A stretch of DNA of 64,000 nt from positions 4,402,001 through 4,466,000 of the forward strand of contig CP064999.1 in the NCBI GenBank assembly GCA_016700115.1, in the 5' to 3' direction. The position numbers and the translations under genes were made by a program. The notes below the pieces were generated by a model that was given only the letters and a program-made list of their open reading frames with translations, was not told the DNA's origin and made no database searches. Source of the stretch: Sphingobacteriales bacterium (GTDB lineage Bacteria; Bacteroidota; Bacteroidia; Chitinophagales; UBA2359). Of the stretch, positions 1 through 9,861 are shown piece by piece. Position 1 is the first letter of the stretch. Each line of letters opens with the position of its first letter.

Positions 1-1269
1 AAACTTCGCGCATCAGCCAAAATTATGTTTATGGGCGAAGAAAGAAATCTATCAGATATAGCGGCTTTTGAGCTATCACCCGATCGTGAAATACGCAAAA
101 ATGCATCTGAGGCCAAATGGAAGTTTTTTGCAGACAATGCTCAGGCCTTTGACCATATACTCGACCAACTCGTGGCTCTTAGAAACGACATGGCAAAACG
201 ACTTGGTTTTAAAAACTTTGTACAATTAGGGTATAAGCGAATGTTAAGAACTGACTATAACCCTTATATGGTAGCCGATTATCGCCGTCAGATTCTGGAT
301 GTTATTGTTCCTGTTGCTAAGGAACTTCGAAAAAGACAGGCAAAACGTCTGGAGATTGACGAATTGAAATACTATGATTTAAACATGATGTTCAAATCGG
401 GCAATCCCACCCCTAAAGGAAATCCGGATTGGATTGTCGAAAACGGTGTACAGATGTACGAAGAATTGTCGCATGAAACCGCTGAATTTTTCAACTTCAT
501 GCTCAACAGCAACCTTATGGACCTTGTCAGTAAAAAAGGGAAAGTGCCCGGAGGATATTGTACCTATATAGAAAACTATAAAGCTCCTTTTATTTTTTCC
601 AATTTCAACGGATCTTCTCATGACATCACGGTTCTAACTCATGAAGTAGGACACGCATTTCAGGTGTATATGAGCCGTGATATAGAAACGCCTGAATATC
701 GTTGGCCAACTTACGAAGCTTGTGAAATCCACTCCATGAGTATGGAATTTCTCACTTGGCCATGGATGGATAAATTCTTTCAACAGGACACCGAAAAGTT
801 TAAATTCGAACATTTAAGCGGTTCAGTACTATTCCTGCCTTATGGTGCAACTGTGGATGAATTTCAACATTTTCTTTATGAACATCCCGATGCCACTCCC
901 GAACAAAGAAACCGTGCCTGGCGTGAAATTGAGAAAAATTACCAACCCTGGCTTGACTATGATGGAAATGAATATTTAGAAAATGGCGGCTTCTGGCAAA
1001 AACAGGCACATATTTACCATACTCCTTTCTATTATATAGATTACACACTGGCTCAAATCTGCGCATTCCAGTTTTGGACAAAATCTTTGGAAGATAATAA
1101 ACAAGCTTTGGCCGATTATATTAACCTTTGCAAATTAGGTGGCAGCCAGCCCTTTTTACAATTGGTTTCTTCAGCCAATCTCTTTTCTCCTTTCGAAGAT
1201 GGTTGTATCGAAAAAGTGATGGAACCCGTCAACAATTACTTAACAGCGACTAACGATTTAGCACTCTAA
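1..1269 (+). CDS. M3 family oligoendopeptidase, C-terminal part (5' truncated)
   Basis: The reading frame is open from base 1, so the gene begins outside the window and about 422 C-terminal residues are seen. It carries the M3 zinc signature HEVGH (first His codon at base 640). Further on, a Glu-rich stretch EACEIHSMSMEF matches the third-ligand region of the family. Family knowledge: M3 enzymes of the PepF type are cytosolic zinc peptidases of about 560-600 residues that cut oligopeptides inside a closed catalytic channel. The first ATG in this frame (base 25) is internal and should not be taken as the start. The next gene starts 34 bases after the stop on the same strand. The family call is firm; the exact subtype (oligoendopeptidase F) is inferred from the overall character of the sequence. 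Confidence 0.9.
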   Translation, partial: KLRASAKIMFMGEERNLSDIAAFELSPDREIRKNASEAKWKFFADNAQAFDHILDQLVALRNDMAKRLGFKNFVQLGYKRMLRTDYNPYMVADYRRQILDVIVPVAKELRKRQAKRLEIDELKYYDLNMMFKSGNPTPKGNPDWIVENGVQMYEELSHETAEFFNFMLNSNLMDLVSKKGKVPGGYCTYIENYKAPFIFSNFNGSSHDITVLTHEVGHAFQVYMSRDIETPEYRWPTYEACEIHSMSMEFLTWPWMDKFFQQDTEKFKFEHLSGSVLFLPYGATVDEFQHFLYEHPDATPEQRNRAWREIEKNYQPWLDYDGNEYLENGGFWQKQAHIYHTPFYYIDYTLAQICAFQFWTKSLEDNKQALADYINLCKLGGSQPFLQLVSSANLFSPFEDGCIEKVMEPVNNYLTATNDLAL

Positions 1270-1303
1270 GACTCTTTTTCATTCCATTTAAAGGTTATCA
1301 AAT

Positions 1304-2956
1304 ATGACTCTCAAAAGCCGATTTCTTACCTTGCTGTTGTTACTTACTGTAGGAATTGCATCTGTCTCGTTTGCATACAGGAACAACTCATTCGAAATTG
1401 CAAAAAACCTCGAGCTTTTTGCTTCAATTTTTCGGGAGTTAGATGCTTTTTATGTGGATGAGATTTCTCCGCAAAAATTTGTCCGAAGTGGTATTGAAGG
1501 CATGATGCGCTCATTAGACCCCTACACCTCGTTTATTTCTGAAGAGGAAATGGGCAGTTATGAAGTACAAACAACAGGGAAATACGGGGGGATTGGTTCT
1601 CTTATTCGCAAATCTGGTGATTTTGTAGTTATAGTTGAGCCTTATGAAGATAGCCCATCGGTTAAAAGTGATTTGAGGGCAGGAGATAAAATTGTAAAAA
1701 TTGATGGAGTTTCCGCAAAAGGAAAAACTTCTGACGAGGTGAGTAAACTTTTAAAAGGTGAGGCCCAAACTCAGGTCAAGTTGCTGATTGAGCGTCCGGG
1801 AGAAACCAAACCCCTTGAAAAAACACTGACCCGCGAAGAAATTACTATCAAGAATGTTCCTTATTTCGGAATGTTAGATAATACCGGCATCGGTTACATC
1901 AAGCTCACCGGTTTTACTGATAAGTGCAGCAATGAAGTAGCCGATGCTTTAACCGAACTTAAAAAAAAGCATAAAGCTCAATCCATTATCTTAGACCTTC
2001 GTGACAATCCGGGTGGATTGCTCAACGAAGCGATTGATGTTGCCAACTTGTTTGTAGATAAAGACATTGAAATTGTCAGTACCAAAGGTAGAAAACGCGA
2101 ATGGGATAAAAGCCATAAGACAACAAAACAACCAATTGATAGCCAAATTCCAATCGCTATCCTGATTGACCGGGGATCTGCTTCTGCTGCAGAAATTGTC
2201 TCCGGTGCTTTACAGGATTTAGACCGGGCAGTGATTTTAGGAGATCGTAGTTTCGGAAAAGGGTTAGTTCAAAGCACCAGACAAATGGGATATAACAGCA
2301 GAATCAAGCTAACCACTTCTAAATACTATTTACCAAGCGGCAGAGGTATTCAAGCCTTGGATTATTCAGGCGGTTACAGCGATAAATTGGAAAAAGTGCC
2401 GGATTCTCTGAGGACAGAATACAAAACCAAAAATAAGAGATCTGTTTATGATGCAGGAGGTGTTGACCCGGACCTTAATATTGAAATGCCCAAATATGCT
2501 AATATCTCTAATAGTCTGTATAATAAAAACCTCATTTTTGACTACGCCAGTCTTTACCGCACTCATAACCCTCAAATCCCGTTACCTGAAGAGTTTGAGA
2601 TGAATGAATCTGATCTCAATAAGTTTTTTGACTTTTTGACCGACAAGCAATATGACTATACCTCCAACAGTGAGCAATTGCTCAAAAATCTAAAGGAAAC
2701 TACTAACAAAGAGCAGTATTATGATGCTCTAAAGCCGGAAATTGATCGTCTTGAAGCAGGTATAAATCACGATAAACAACAAGACCTGCAAAAACATAAA
2801 GAAGAAATCCGGCAATTACTTGAATACGAAATTGTTTCCAGATACTATTTGCAAAAAGGATATATTATTGAATCACTCGAAGACGATATAGTCCTGAAAA
2901 AAGCTGTTGAAATTCTTAAAAACACCGATCAATACAATGCTATTTTAGGTAAATAA
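1304..2956 (+). CDS. S41 family C-terminal processing protease with PDZ domain (copy 1)
   Basis: A 550-residue CtpA/Prc-type protease. An N-terminal hydrophobic segment (about residues 6-24) exports or anchors it facing the periplasm. A PDZ domain lies at about 85-165 and contains the usual YGGIG loop (94-98). The S41 catalytic domain follows; Ser294 in GSASAAE and Lys319 in SFGKG sit 25 residues apart, as in the Ser-Lys dyad of Prc. The C-terminal 150 residues are charged and helical. These enzymes trim or degrade periplasmic proteins from the C terminus. A second copy follows 80 bases downstream on the same strand. The gene symbol is left blank because the ortholog among ctp paralogs cannot be decided. 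Confidence 0.93.
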   Translation: MTLKSRFLTLLLLLTVGIASVSFAYRNNSFEIAKNLELFASIFRELDAFYVDEISPQKFVRSGIEGMMRSLDPYTSFISEEEMGSYEVQTTGKYGGIGSLIRKSGDFVVIVEPYEDSPSVKSDLRAGDKIVKIDGVSAKGKTSDEVSKLLKGEAQTQVKLLIERPGETKPLEKTLTREEITIKNVPYFGMLDNTGIGYIKLTGFTDKCSNEVADALTELKKKHKAQSIILDLRDNPGGLLNEAIDVANLFVDKDIEIVSTKGRKREWDKSHKTTKQPIDSQIPIAILIDRGSASAAEIVSGALQDLDRAVILGDRSFGKGLVQSTRQMGYNSRIKLTTSKYYLPSGRGIQALDYSGGYSDKLEKVPDSLRTEYKTKNKRSVYDAGGVDPDLNIEMPKYANISNSLYNKNLIFDYASLYRTHNPQIPLPEEFEMNESDLNKFFDFLTDKQYDYTSNSEQLLKNLKETTNKEQYYDALKPEIDRLEAGINHDKQQDLQKHKEEIRQLLEYEIVSRYYLQKGYIIESLEDDIVLKKAVEILKNTDQYNAILGK

Positions 2957-3036
2957 TTAAATCAAGTAATTGTATTAGAGCTATTTAATTAACATATAGT
3001 CCAAATTAATCGTCCTTCTAAAACAGCGGTTCTTAC

Positions 3037-4701
3037 ATGAATACTAAATTTAACTTTTCAATCTTCGCACTCGTCATAGCTTTTTTGGGAATACTGACTT
3101 TTTCCTATTCTTTTTTTGACAACAGCAAGTATTTTGAAGTAGCTAAAAACATGAGTCTCTATGCTGATTTATATCGCGAGCTGGACGAAAACTATGTTGA
3201 CAAAATAGAACCTGCAAGTTTGATGAAAAAAGGGATTGATTCAATGCTAAAAACGCTCGACCCTTATACTAATTATATCACAGAAGCTCAGATTGAAGGG
3301 TTCAGAATGCAACAAACTGGTGCTGCAGGTAATATAGGTGCCGATCTAATGCTTCGCGACAATTATGTATATATTGCTGCTGTCAGCCAAAATCAGCCGG
3401 CTCATAAAGCAGGGTTAATGGCAGGAGATAAAATAACTGCCATTAACGGAACTTCTGCAAAAGATCGCAACATAGAAGAAGTACAAAAAATTTTACAAGG
3501 ACAACCCGGTTCTGAACTGAAATTAACTTACATTAGACCGGGCAGTGTGGAAGAAACAACCGTTACTGTTATTAGAGAAAAAGAAGAAGGTAACAGCGTT
3601 TCACATTTTGATTTGCTCGATGGTCATACCGCTTATGTAAGGCATACAACATTTACACAAAACTGTAGTGCTGAAGTTGCAAAAGCCATTGAGGAACTCA
3701 AATCGAAAGGAGAAGTTAAAAATATTATTCTCGACTTACGGCAAAATGGTGGAGGGTTATTGAACGAAGCCATCAATATGGTCAATTTGTTTGTACCGGC
3801 TGGGCAATTAGTCGTAAAAACACATGGGAAAACAGACGAATGGAAAAAAGATTATAAAACAAGATTAGAACCTCTTGCACCTAATACACCGGTAGCAATC
3901 CTTATTGATGAAAAGTCTGCCTCAGCGTCAGAAATTGTTTCCGGAACCCTGCAGGATTTAGACAGAGGAGTTATTGTCGGCAAACAAAGTTTTGGCAAAG
4001 GGCTTGTTCAACAAACTAAAGATATAGGATATAATGCCAAACTCAAATTGACAGTCTCAAAATATTATATTCCAAGTGGGCGTTGCGTGCAGGCAATTGA
4101 CTATTCAGGTCGTTATTTTGATGGGAAATCAACTGTTCCCGATTCTTTGAAAACAGCTTTCAAAACACGCAATGGCAGAACGGTATATGACGGAAGCGGT
4201 GTTGCTCCTGATTTGTCTGTTGATAAACCTGCTATTTCTAACATCACTAAAAGTTTGATGGATAACTACCTGATTTTTGATTATGCTACCCAATACCGGC
4301 AAAAACACGACTCGATTGCACATCCCACGAAGTTTCGAATAACAGATCGGGATTTTGAAGATTTTACCCGGTTTTTGGCGGATAAAAATTATGAATATAC
4401 AACTGAAAGCGAAAAAATTCTGACCAATTTGCTTAAAAGTGTAAATGATGAAAAATACAGCGAATCTGTTTTAGCAGTTATCAACGGTCTGAAATCTAAG
4501 ATTAAGGAAGAAAAACAAAAAGATTTAATAAAGTTTAAGTCTGAAATTACCGAATTGCTTAAGTTAGAAATTGTTTCACGCTATTATTTCCAAAAAGGCA
4601 AAGTACAAGCCACTTTAAATGACGATGAAGTGGTCAATAAAGCAATTGCTGTTTTAAACAATACAGAACAGTATAACAAAATACTAAAGGGAGTAAAATA
4701 A
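3037..4701 (+). CDS. S41 family C-terminal processing protease with PDZ domain (copy 2)
   Basis: A 554-residue paralog of the preceding gene with the same architecture: an N-terminal hydrophobic segment (about 7-27), PDZ, the S41 core and a helical C-terminal region. The dyad is intact, with Ser296 in KSASASE and Lys321 in SFGKG, 25 residues apart. The catalytic and C-terminal halves align with copy 1 almost without gaps. The start of the PDZ domain has diverged: the YGGIG loop of copy 1 is replaced by a GAAGNIGA stretch near residue 96. Because that region forms the peptide-binding groove in S41 PDZ domains, the two copies may recognise different C-termini. The pair most likely arose by tandem duplication. 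The 80-base gap allows co-transcription but shows no promoter I can recognise. Confidence 0.92.
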   Translation: MNTKFNFSIFALVIAFLGILTFSYSFFDNSKYFEVAKNMSLYADLYRELDENYVDKIEPASLMKKGIDSMLKTLDPYTNYITEAQIEGFRMQQTGAAGNIGADLMLRDNYVYIAAVSQNQPAHKAGLMAGDKITAINGTSAKDRNIEEVQKILQGQPGSELKLTYIRPGSVEETTVTVIREKEEGNSVSHFDLLDGHTAYVRHTTFTQNCSAEVAKAIEELKSKGEVKNIILDLRQNGGGLLNEAINMVNLFVPAGQLVVKTHGKTDEWKKDYKTRLEPLAPNTPVAILIDEKSASASEIVSGTLQDLDRGVIVGKQSFGKGLVQQTKDIGYNAKLKLTVSKYYIPSGRCVQAIDYSGRYFDGKSTVPDSLKTAFKTRNGRTVYDGSGVAPDLSVDKPAISNITKSLMDNYLIFDYATQYRQKHDSIAHPTKFRITDRDFEDFTRFLADKNYEYTTESEKILTNLLKSVNDEKYSESVLAVINGLKSKIKEEKQKDLIKFKSEITELLKLEIVSRYYFQKGKVQATLNDDEVVNKAIAVLNNTEQYNKILKGVK

Positions 4702-4759
4702 TAAGTCAATTTACTGGTAATTGTATTGTTCTTATCTTGCCAAATTTAAAAAGCAATAA

Positions 4760-5242
4760 ATGAAAACAGTTTTTTTATTCTGTTGCCTTGTTTTTATTCT
4801 ACTGATTGTAAACATTGCTTGTAATACCTGTAAAAAGTCTAAGTCTGAACCGGTTAATCATGGATATCAAACAGATGTTTCCTCAAAAAACGAGTTACCT
4901 GATACCGCATTGATGTCAAATCTCTTTACACTTGAACATACCGGACAGGTAGCCAAACTAAAAGTTGGTGATACCCTCAATCTGCTATTGAAGTCAAATC
5001 CTACGACCGGTTATTCCTGGAAAATTGTTCAACTTGATTCCTTGACACTTCAAAATACAGGGGAAAAATATATTCCATATTCTACCGAACCTAATATTAC
5101 AGGTAGTGGCGGCAATCAATGGTATTCTTTTAAGACAATTAAGCATGGAAATACCAAAATCAGTATCGTTTATAAACGACCATGGGAAAAACAGACCACT
5201 GATTTACCAAGTTTTGAGTTGGATTTAGAAATTGAACCTTAA
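4760..5242 (+). CDS. Chagasin-like (I42 family) peptidase inhibitor lipoprotein
   Basis: A 160-residue protein. A hydrophobic leader ends at a candidate lipidation cysteine, Cys21 (context VNIAC), so it is probably a lipoprotein. The domain from about residue 55 carries the three loop motifs of chagasin-type inhibitors in order: NPTTGY (80-85), GSGG (115-118) and RPW (140-142). Proteins of this fold plug the active-site cleft of papain-like (C1) cysteine peptidases. The gene starts 58 bases after the second S41 protease on the same strand, so it may belong to that operon, although S41 enzymes are not known I42 targets. The lipobox is loose, which is common in Bacteroidota. Identification rests on the three motifs in order and spacing. 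Confidence 0.82.
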   Translation: MKTVFLFCCLVFILLIVNIACNTCKKSKSEPVNHGYQTDVSSKNELPDTALMSNLFTLEHTGQVAKLKVGDTLNLLLKSNPTTGYSWKIVQLDSLTLQNTGEKYIPYSTEPNITGSGGNQWYSFKTIKHGNTKISIVYKRPWEKQTTDLPSFELDLEIEP

Positions 5243-5304
5243 AAGTTACCCTTTCTAAGAATATTAAACTATTTTAAAAGGGCATATATAAACCCTAAAC
5301 AAGA

Positions 5305-7323
5305 CTATTTAATTTTATAGCCTGTAATTACAAACTCAGTTCTGCGGTTTAACTGATGCTTTTCTTCAGAACAAGTTACACCATCAATACATTCATTGAC
5401 CGGATTTGTTTCACCCAACCCTATAGCGGTTAAACGCTTGCGATCAATCTCTCTGCTTACAATATAATCAACTGCAGCCTGTGCCCGTTTTGAAGAAAGT
5501 GTTTGGTTGTATTCTTTAGTACCTCTTGAATCGGTATGTGCTTTAAGTTGAATGACAACCCCCGGATTTTCTTTCATAAAGGCAACTATCTTATCCAATT
5601 CTAATTTAGCATCATCGCGGATAAAAAACTGGTCTAAATCATAGTATATAAATTTCAGTTTAGGTAAAGGCAAATCGGGATGTGAACTTTCTCCTCCGGC
5701 AACAATAGTTATTGGCTCATTGAGAAGCCCTGTATTGGGGTCAAAAGGTATGCCCGACATGGGAAGTTCAAGGGTTAATTGTTTTTCATCAGACTTGCTA
5801 CAATCGCGATCACGAGTGGTCATGTGAACGACTTCTGTAAAAAAGAAATCTTTGGAGGCATAGAGGGTAAAATCGCTTTTTACCGGAAGATCAAAAGAGA
5901 ATCTTCCATTAATATCAGAAGTGGTTTCTTTGCTGATATTCATATTAATCAATCGAACTACAACACCTTGTAAGGGCTGGCCAGTATTTTTATTTCTAAC
6001 TGTACCATTCAGTTTGCAAACAGATCCGCCACCTTTTGAAATAAAATAAATATCATCATCGCCTTGCCCACCTGGACGGTTTGATGAAAAATATCCAATT
6101 TCACGTTTTGAATCAAAAATAAATCCAAAATCATCTGAATTAGTATTAATCGGATAACGGAGGTTTTCAGGTTTCGCCCAGTTACCATTAGTAAGTTGAC
6201 GTGATGCAAAAACATCTAATCCCCCTAATCCCGGTAATCCGTCAGAAGAAAAATATAATATTCCATCGCTACTGATATATGGAAACATTTCATTGCCTTC
6301 AGTATTGACCGAAGGTCCCAGATTTTGAGGGCGTTCCCATTTATCTCCGTTTTTTGTGCAGCTATAAATATCCGTACCTCCATAACTTCCGGGCATATCC
6401 GATATAAAATACAAGGTCTTGCCGTCAGGGCTTAAAGTGGGATGGCCTAAAGAATATTCCTGACTTATAAATGGTAAAAGTATTGATTTCCCCCATTCAC
6501 CATTTTCATTCAGGGAAGACATAAATATTTGAAGGTTAAGCAGTTTTATTTTAGATTTATCTATAAAATTGGCTTTCCCGTTGTAATAGTTATTTCTCGT
6601 AAATAAAACTGTTTTGTTTTTATTGGTAAATGTTGCGCTGCTTTCATGGTAAACTGTATTGATGTCTCCTCTTAATGCCTGAGGAATGCTAAACAATGCA
6701 GGGTTATCGCCCTTTTGCTCCGCATAAAAAAGATCTAAAAAAGGAGCATTCTTGCGTTTGTAAATCTTCCTGCTTTTGCCATACTCTTCAGAGGCAAATA
6801 CAATTCCGTTTTTATAAAAACTGGGAGCAAAATCTGCTTTTTTTGAATTGATATTGACCAACGATATTTTGTAAATACCTTCGTCTTCCAAAAAAAATCC
6901 CGATTTTTCGCAAGCTTCTATTTGTTTTAATCCGCGAGAATCGTGAGGTGCTAACTTAGAATATTCAATAAAAACGGTTTTTGCTTCGTCATATTTACCG
7001 TTTGCCTTTAACATGATGCCGTAGTAATATTTGTAAATGGGTTCCACACCTGGCTGAGATACTACTTGTGCATACCACAACTCTGCGGCATCAGGTTGTT
7101 TTAATAACCTGTAAGAATCAGCAAGTCGTTTTTTTGCTTCAATATCATTACTTTTCTTTAAAATATCTTTATATTCTTGAATTGCTCTGAGGTAATCGCC
7201 TTCTTCAAAAAAAGCATTGGCTTTTTTAAGATTGACTGATTGTGCTGAAACGCTCATTGGAACAACAGCATTAAAAAAAACAAAAAATAGGGTTAAAAAA
7301 AGTGCTCTCAAATGATGTTTCAT
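5305..7323 (-). CDS. PorE-like OmpA family protein (TPR, beta-propeller, CRD, OmpA)
   Basis: A 672-residue exported protein with a signal peptide ending near residue 27 (VSAQ). Tetratricopeptide-like helices span about 28-135. WD40-like PD40 propeller repeats span about 150-425, with SPDGKTLYFISD and SSDGILYFSSD blades. A carboxypeptidase-regulatory-like domain lies at about 430-515, and a C-terminal OmpA peptidoglycan-binding domain at about 555-670 (HTDSRGTKEYN, then LSSKRA). This domain order is that of PorE, a type IX secretion component that anchors the machinery to peptidoglycan. Related OmpA proteins with the same order also pair with PorP/SprF paralogs, so the role may be accessory. 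A PorP/SprF-family gene is present at 32.7-33.7 kb but is not adjacent. The gene is convergent with the I42 lipoprotein. Confidence 0.82.
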   Translation of the reverse strand: MKHHLRALFLTLFFVFFNAVVPMSVSAQSVNLKKANAFFEEGDYLRAIQEYKDILKKSNDIEAKKRLADSYRLLKQPDAAELWYAQVVSQPGVEPIYKYYYGIMLKANGKYDEAKTVFIEYSKLAPHDSRGLKQIEACEKSGFFLEDEGIYKISLVNINSKKADFAPSFYKNGIVFASEEYGKSRKIYKRKNAPFLDLFYAEQKGDNPALFSIPQALRGDINTVYHESSATFTNKNKTVLFTRNNYYNGKANFIDKSKIKLLNLQIFMSSLNENGEWGKSILLPFISQEYSLGHPTLSPDGKTLYFISDMPGSYGGTDIYSCTKNGDKWERPQNLGPSVNTEGNEMFPYISSDGILYFSSDGLPGLGGLDVFASRQLTNGNWAKPENLRYPINTNSDDFGFIFDSKREIGYFSSNRPGGQGDDDIYFISKGGGSVCKLNGTVRNKNTGQPLQGVVVRLINMNISKETTSDINGRFSFDLPVKSDFTLYASKDFFFTEVVHMTTRDRDCSKSDEKQLTLELPMSGIPFDPNTGLLNEPITIVAGGESSHPDLPLPKLKFIYYDLDQFFIRDDAKLELDKIVAFMKENPGVVIQLKAHTDSRGTKEYNQTLSSKRAQAAVDYIVSREIDRKRLTAIGLGETNPVNECIDGVTCSEEKHQLNRRTEFVITGYKIK

Positions 7324-7688
7324 AGTATATATAAACTTGCTTTTTTTCTACACCCCTCAAAAGGCGTACCATTAAAAAGTGATATAAGATAAAGAATTGA
7401 AGAACTAAAATATTAACCAATTGAGCCGGCTACAAATTAACCCGTACCCCACTATATTTTAAATCATACAACACTTGTAATTTCATGACTGACTTCAAAG
7501 GCTCAAAGTTAGAAAATCGAATGGATTACCAATAATGATACATAGTATATTTTGGCGTACATAAATGTTTACCGGTTAATTCAATGATGCTATTTGAATC
7601 CGACAACTCATAGGGTATGTTTAGATTAGTTGATGATTTTTATTGCATTCTGTTTATTTTTACCCGCAAAAAAATTGCATTCAATTAT
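7324..7688. other. Intergenic region between divergent PorE-like gene and gltX
   Basis: A 365-base AT-rich gap between divergent genes that must hold both promoters. I found no exact TAnnTTTG box at a convincing distance from either start. An in-frame extension of gltX upstream to base 7617 exists but encodes an unconserved leader. Nothing else is recognised. Confidence 0.5.
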
Positions 7689-9230
7689 ATGAGACCAATA
7701 AGAACACGATATGCTCCAAGTCCGACAGGATTTCAGCACATAGGAGGAATAAGAACGGCATTGTACTGCTATTTATTTACCCGCAAAAACAATGGTGTTT
7801 TCATTTTGCGAATAGAAGATACCGATCAGGCAAGATTTGTACCCGGTGCTGAAGAATACATCATTGATTCATTGAACTGGTGTGGAATAATTTGTGATGA
7901 AGGCGTTCATGTTGGAGGAGCTTATGGACCATACCGCCAATCGGAAAGGAAAGAAAAGTATCAACATTTTGTACATCAATTGCTGAGTAATGGTCACGCA
8001 TATTATGCCTTTGACACTGCCGAAGAATTAGAGGCCATGCGTGAAAAGCTCAAAGAAAATGAATCACAAGGAACGCAATTCAATTACAATCCTGTTACGA
8101 GACAATCAATGCGCAACTCTTTGACAATGCCTAAAGATATTGTTGATGAGTTAATAGCAAATGGAACACCGTATGTCATCAGATTTAAAGTACCCGAAAA
8201 TGAATGGGTTGAAGTTACCGATTTGATTCGTGGTGTGGTAAAAGTACATTCACACGAGCTGGATGACAAAGTTTTACTCAAATCAGACGGAATGCCAACT
8301 TATCATCTTGCAAATGTGGTAGATGACCGTTTGATGGAAATTACCCACGTTATCAGGGGTGAAGAATGGCTGCCTTCTACTCCGTTGCATGTATTATTAT
8401 ACAAGGCTTTTGGATGGTTGGATCTTATGCCTGCCTTTGCCCATTTACCTTTAATGCTTAAGCCTGACGGTAAGGGCAAATTGAGCAAAAGGGATGCGGA
8501 AAAGCTTGGTTTTACCGTTTTCCCGTTGGCTTACAAACATCCTTTAATCAACGAATCTGCAACCGGATTTCGTGAAATGGGATTTATGCCTGAGGCCTTT
8601 ATAAACTTGTTGGCTTTGTTTGGCTGGCATCCGGAAAACGATCAGGAAATTTTCTCAATGGATGAACTAATTCAAGCTTTTTCTATTGAGCGCATAGGTA
8701 AATCAGGAGCAAAATTTGATTTTGAGAAAGCTAAATGGTTCAACCAGCAATATATAAAACAAACTCCAGATAAAATTTTGGCTGAAAAGATTATACCATT
8801 TGCACCTGAACATCTTAAAACGGTTCCGTTGGATTTTCTCATAGAAGTTTGCAGATTAATGAAAGAAAGGGTTACTTTTTTATCCGACTTCTGGATGAAT
8901 GGCTATTTTTTCTTTTCACATCCCGAAACTTATGACGAAAAAACCATCTCAAAAAAGTGGACAATCCGTTGTGCCGGCTGTTTTACTGAAATCAGTTTGC
9001 GATTATCTGCTTTGTCTGATTTTTCAGCTATTGAAATTGAACATGCGGTAAAGTCAACTATGCAGGAACATGGTCTTGGCATGGGAGATGTTTTGCCTGT
9101 TTTAAGAATTATGTTAGCAGGTATAATTTCAGGACCTCCTGTTTTCGAGATGGCTGCATTATTAGGAAAAGATGAAATGATTGCGAGAATAAACTTGTTT
9201 ACCAAAAAGTTTACCCCGGTTTCCAGTTGA
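7689..9230 (+). CDS. gltX: Glutamate--tRNA ligase
   Basis: A 513-residue class I aminoacyl-tRNA synthetase that charges tRNA(Glu) with glutamate in the cytoplasm. The HIGH-type motif is HIGG (17-20), directly after the family signature TRYAPSPTG. The KMSKS-type motif is KLSKR (264-268). Length agrees with discriminating bacterial GluRS of about 470-510 residues. The frame is open further upstream to an ATG at 7617. I chose the ATG at 7689 because it puts MRPIRTRYAPSPTG at the N terminus, as in homologs. No Shine-Dalgarno sequence is seen, as usual for Bacteroidota. The gene is followed 74 bases later by a small membrane protein gene. Confidence 0.96.
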   Translation: MRPIRTRYAPSPTGFQHIGGIRTALYCYLFTRKNNGVFILRIEDTDQARFVPGAEEYIIDSLNWCGIICDEGVHVGGAYGPYRQSERKEKYQHFVHQLLSNGHAYYAFDTAEELEAMREKLKENESQGTQFNYNPVTRQSMRNSLTMPKDIVDELIANGTPYVIRFKVPENEWVEVTDLIRGVVKVHSHELDDKVLLKSDGMPTYHLANVVDDRLMEITHVIRGEEWLPSTPLHVLLYKAFGWLDLMPAFAHLPLMLKPDGKGKLSKRDAEKLGFTVFPLAYKHPLINESATGFREMGFMPEAFINLLALFGWHPENDQEIFSMDELIQAFSIERIGKSGAKFDFEKAKWFNQQYIKQTPDKILAEKIIPFAPEHLKTVPLDFLIEVCRLMKERVTFLSDFWMNGYFFFSHPETYDEKTISKKWTIRCAGCFTEISLRLSALSDFSAIEIEHAVKSTMQEHGLGMGDVLPVLRIMLAGIISGPPVFEMAALLGKDEMIARINLFTKKFTPVSS

Positions 9231-9304
9231 AAATCATTTGTTTGATGTTCCCAATATTATTCAACTTCTAAATCAACCTATTCAAATACAATTAAAAACC
9301 AAAC

Positions 9305-9859
9305 ATGACCCTCCAAGAATTATTCGACAAATTGGCTTCCAATCCTGTTCCTGTAGTCTTGTTTTTTGTCCTTTTACCAATCGCAGCTTTAATTGCAGGA
9401 AAAGTAACCACAAGAGACGAGGTGAGAAGCAGCCCCTGGAATTACTTTTATTCCACCTTAGTTTATCTTACAACTGTGCCCGGAATATTTGCTTTGGTAT
9501 TATGTGTTTATACTTTGTTTTTTGAACGGCATCGCAGTTTGCTCGAAGTGAACGCTTTGGTCTATTTCCTCCCACTGATAAGCATGATTTCAACCCTGCT
9601 CATCATCAACCGGAAAATTGACATGAAACACATTCCGGGATTTCACCGCCTTTCCGGAATGTTAATGATGATTGCCGTTACTTTCATAACCATTCTCATT
9701 ATTCAGCAAACCCGCATTTGGGTAATCTTTCATGGTTCTGTTATGTACTTGTTTGGATTATTTATTGTACTGTTCTTGTTATTTTACTTTGGCTGGAACA
9801 GATTATTTGGTGAAAGAGAAAAACAAGATGACAATAGTATCAACTATCCAGTCAAATAA
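9305..9859 (+). CDS. Small integral membrane protein, unrecognised
   Basis: A 184-residue protein with about five predicted transmembrane helices (near 16-33, 46-72, 83-101, 114-135 and 143-166) and a short charged C-terminal tail. No catalytic or binding motif stands out, and I do not recognise the family. It begins 74 bases after gltX and its stop lies two bases before the stop of the convergent outer membrane receptor gene. The regular helix spacing and the lack of an alternative frame support a real gene. Confidence 0.75.
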   Translation: MTLQELFDKLASNPVPVVLFFVLLPIAALIAGKVTTRDEVRSSPWNYFYSTLVYLTTVPGIFALVLCVYTLFFERHRSLLEVNALVYFLPLISMISTLLIINRKIDMKHIPGFHRLSGMLMMIAVTFITILIIQQTRIWVIFHGSVMYLFGLFIVLFLLFYFGWNRLFGEREKQDDNSINYPVK

Positions 9860-9861
9860 AT

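Noticed and set aside
9238..9525. 95-codon ORF
   Set aside because: It overlaps the five-helix membrane protein in another frame and has no features of its own.
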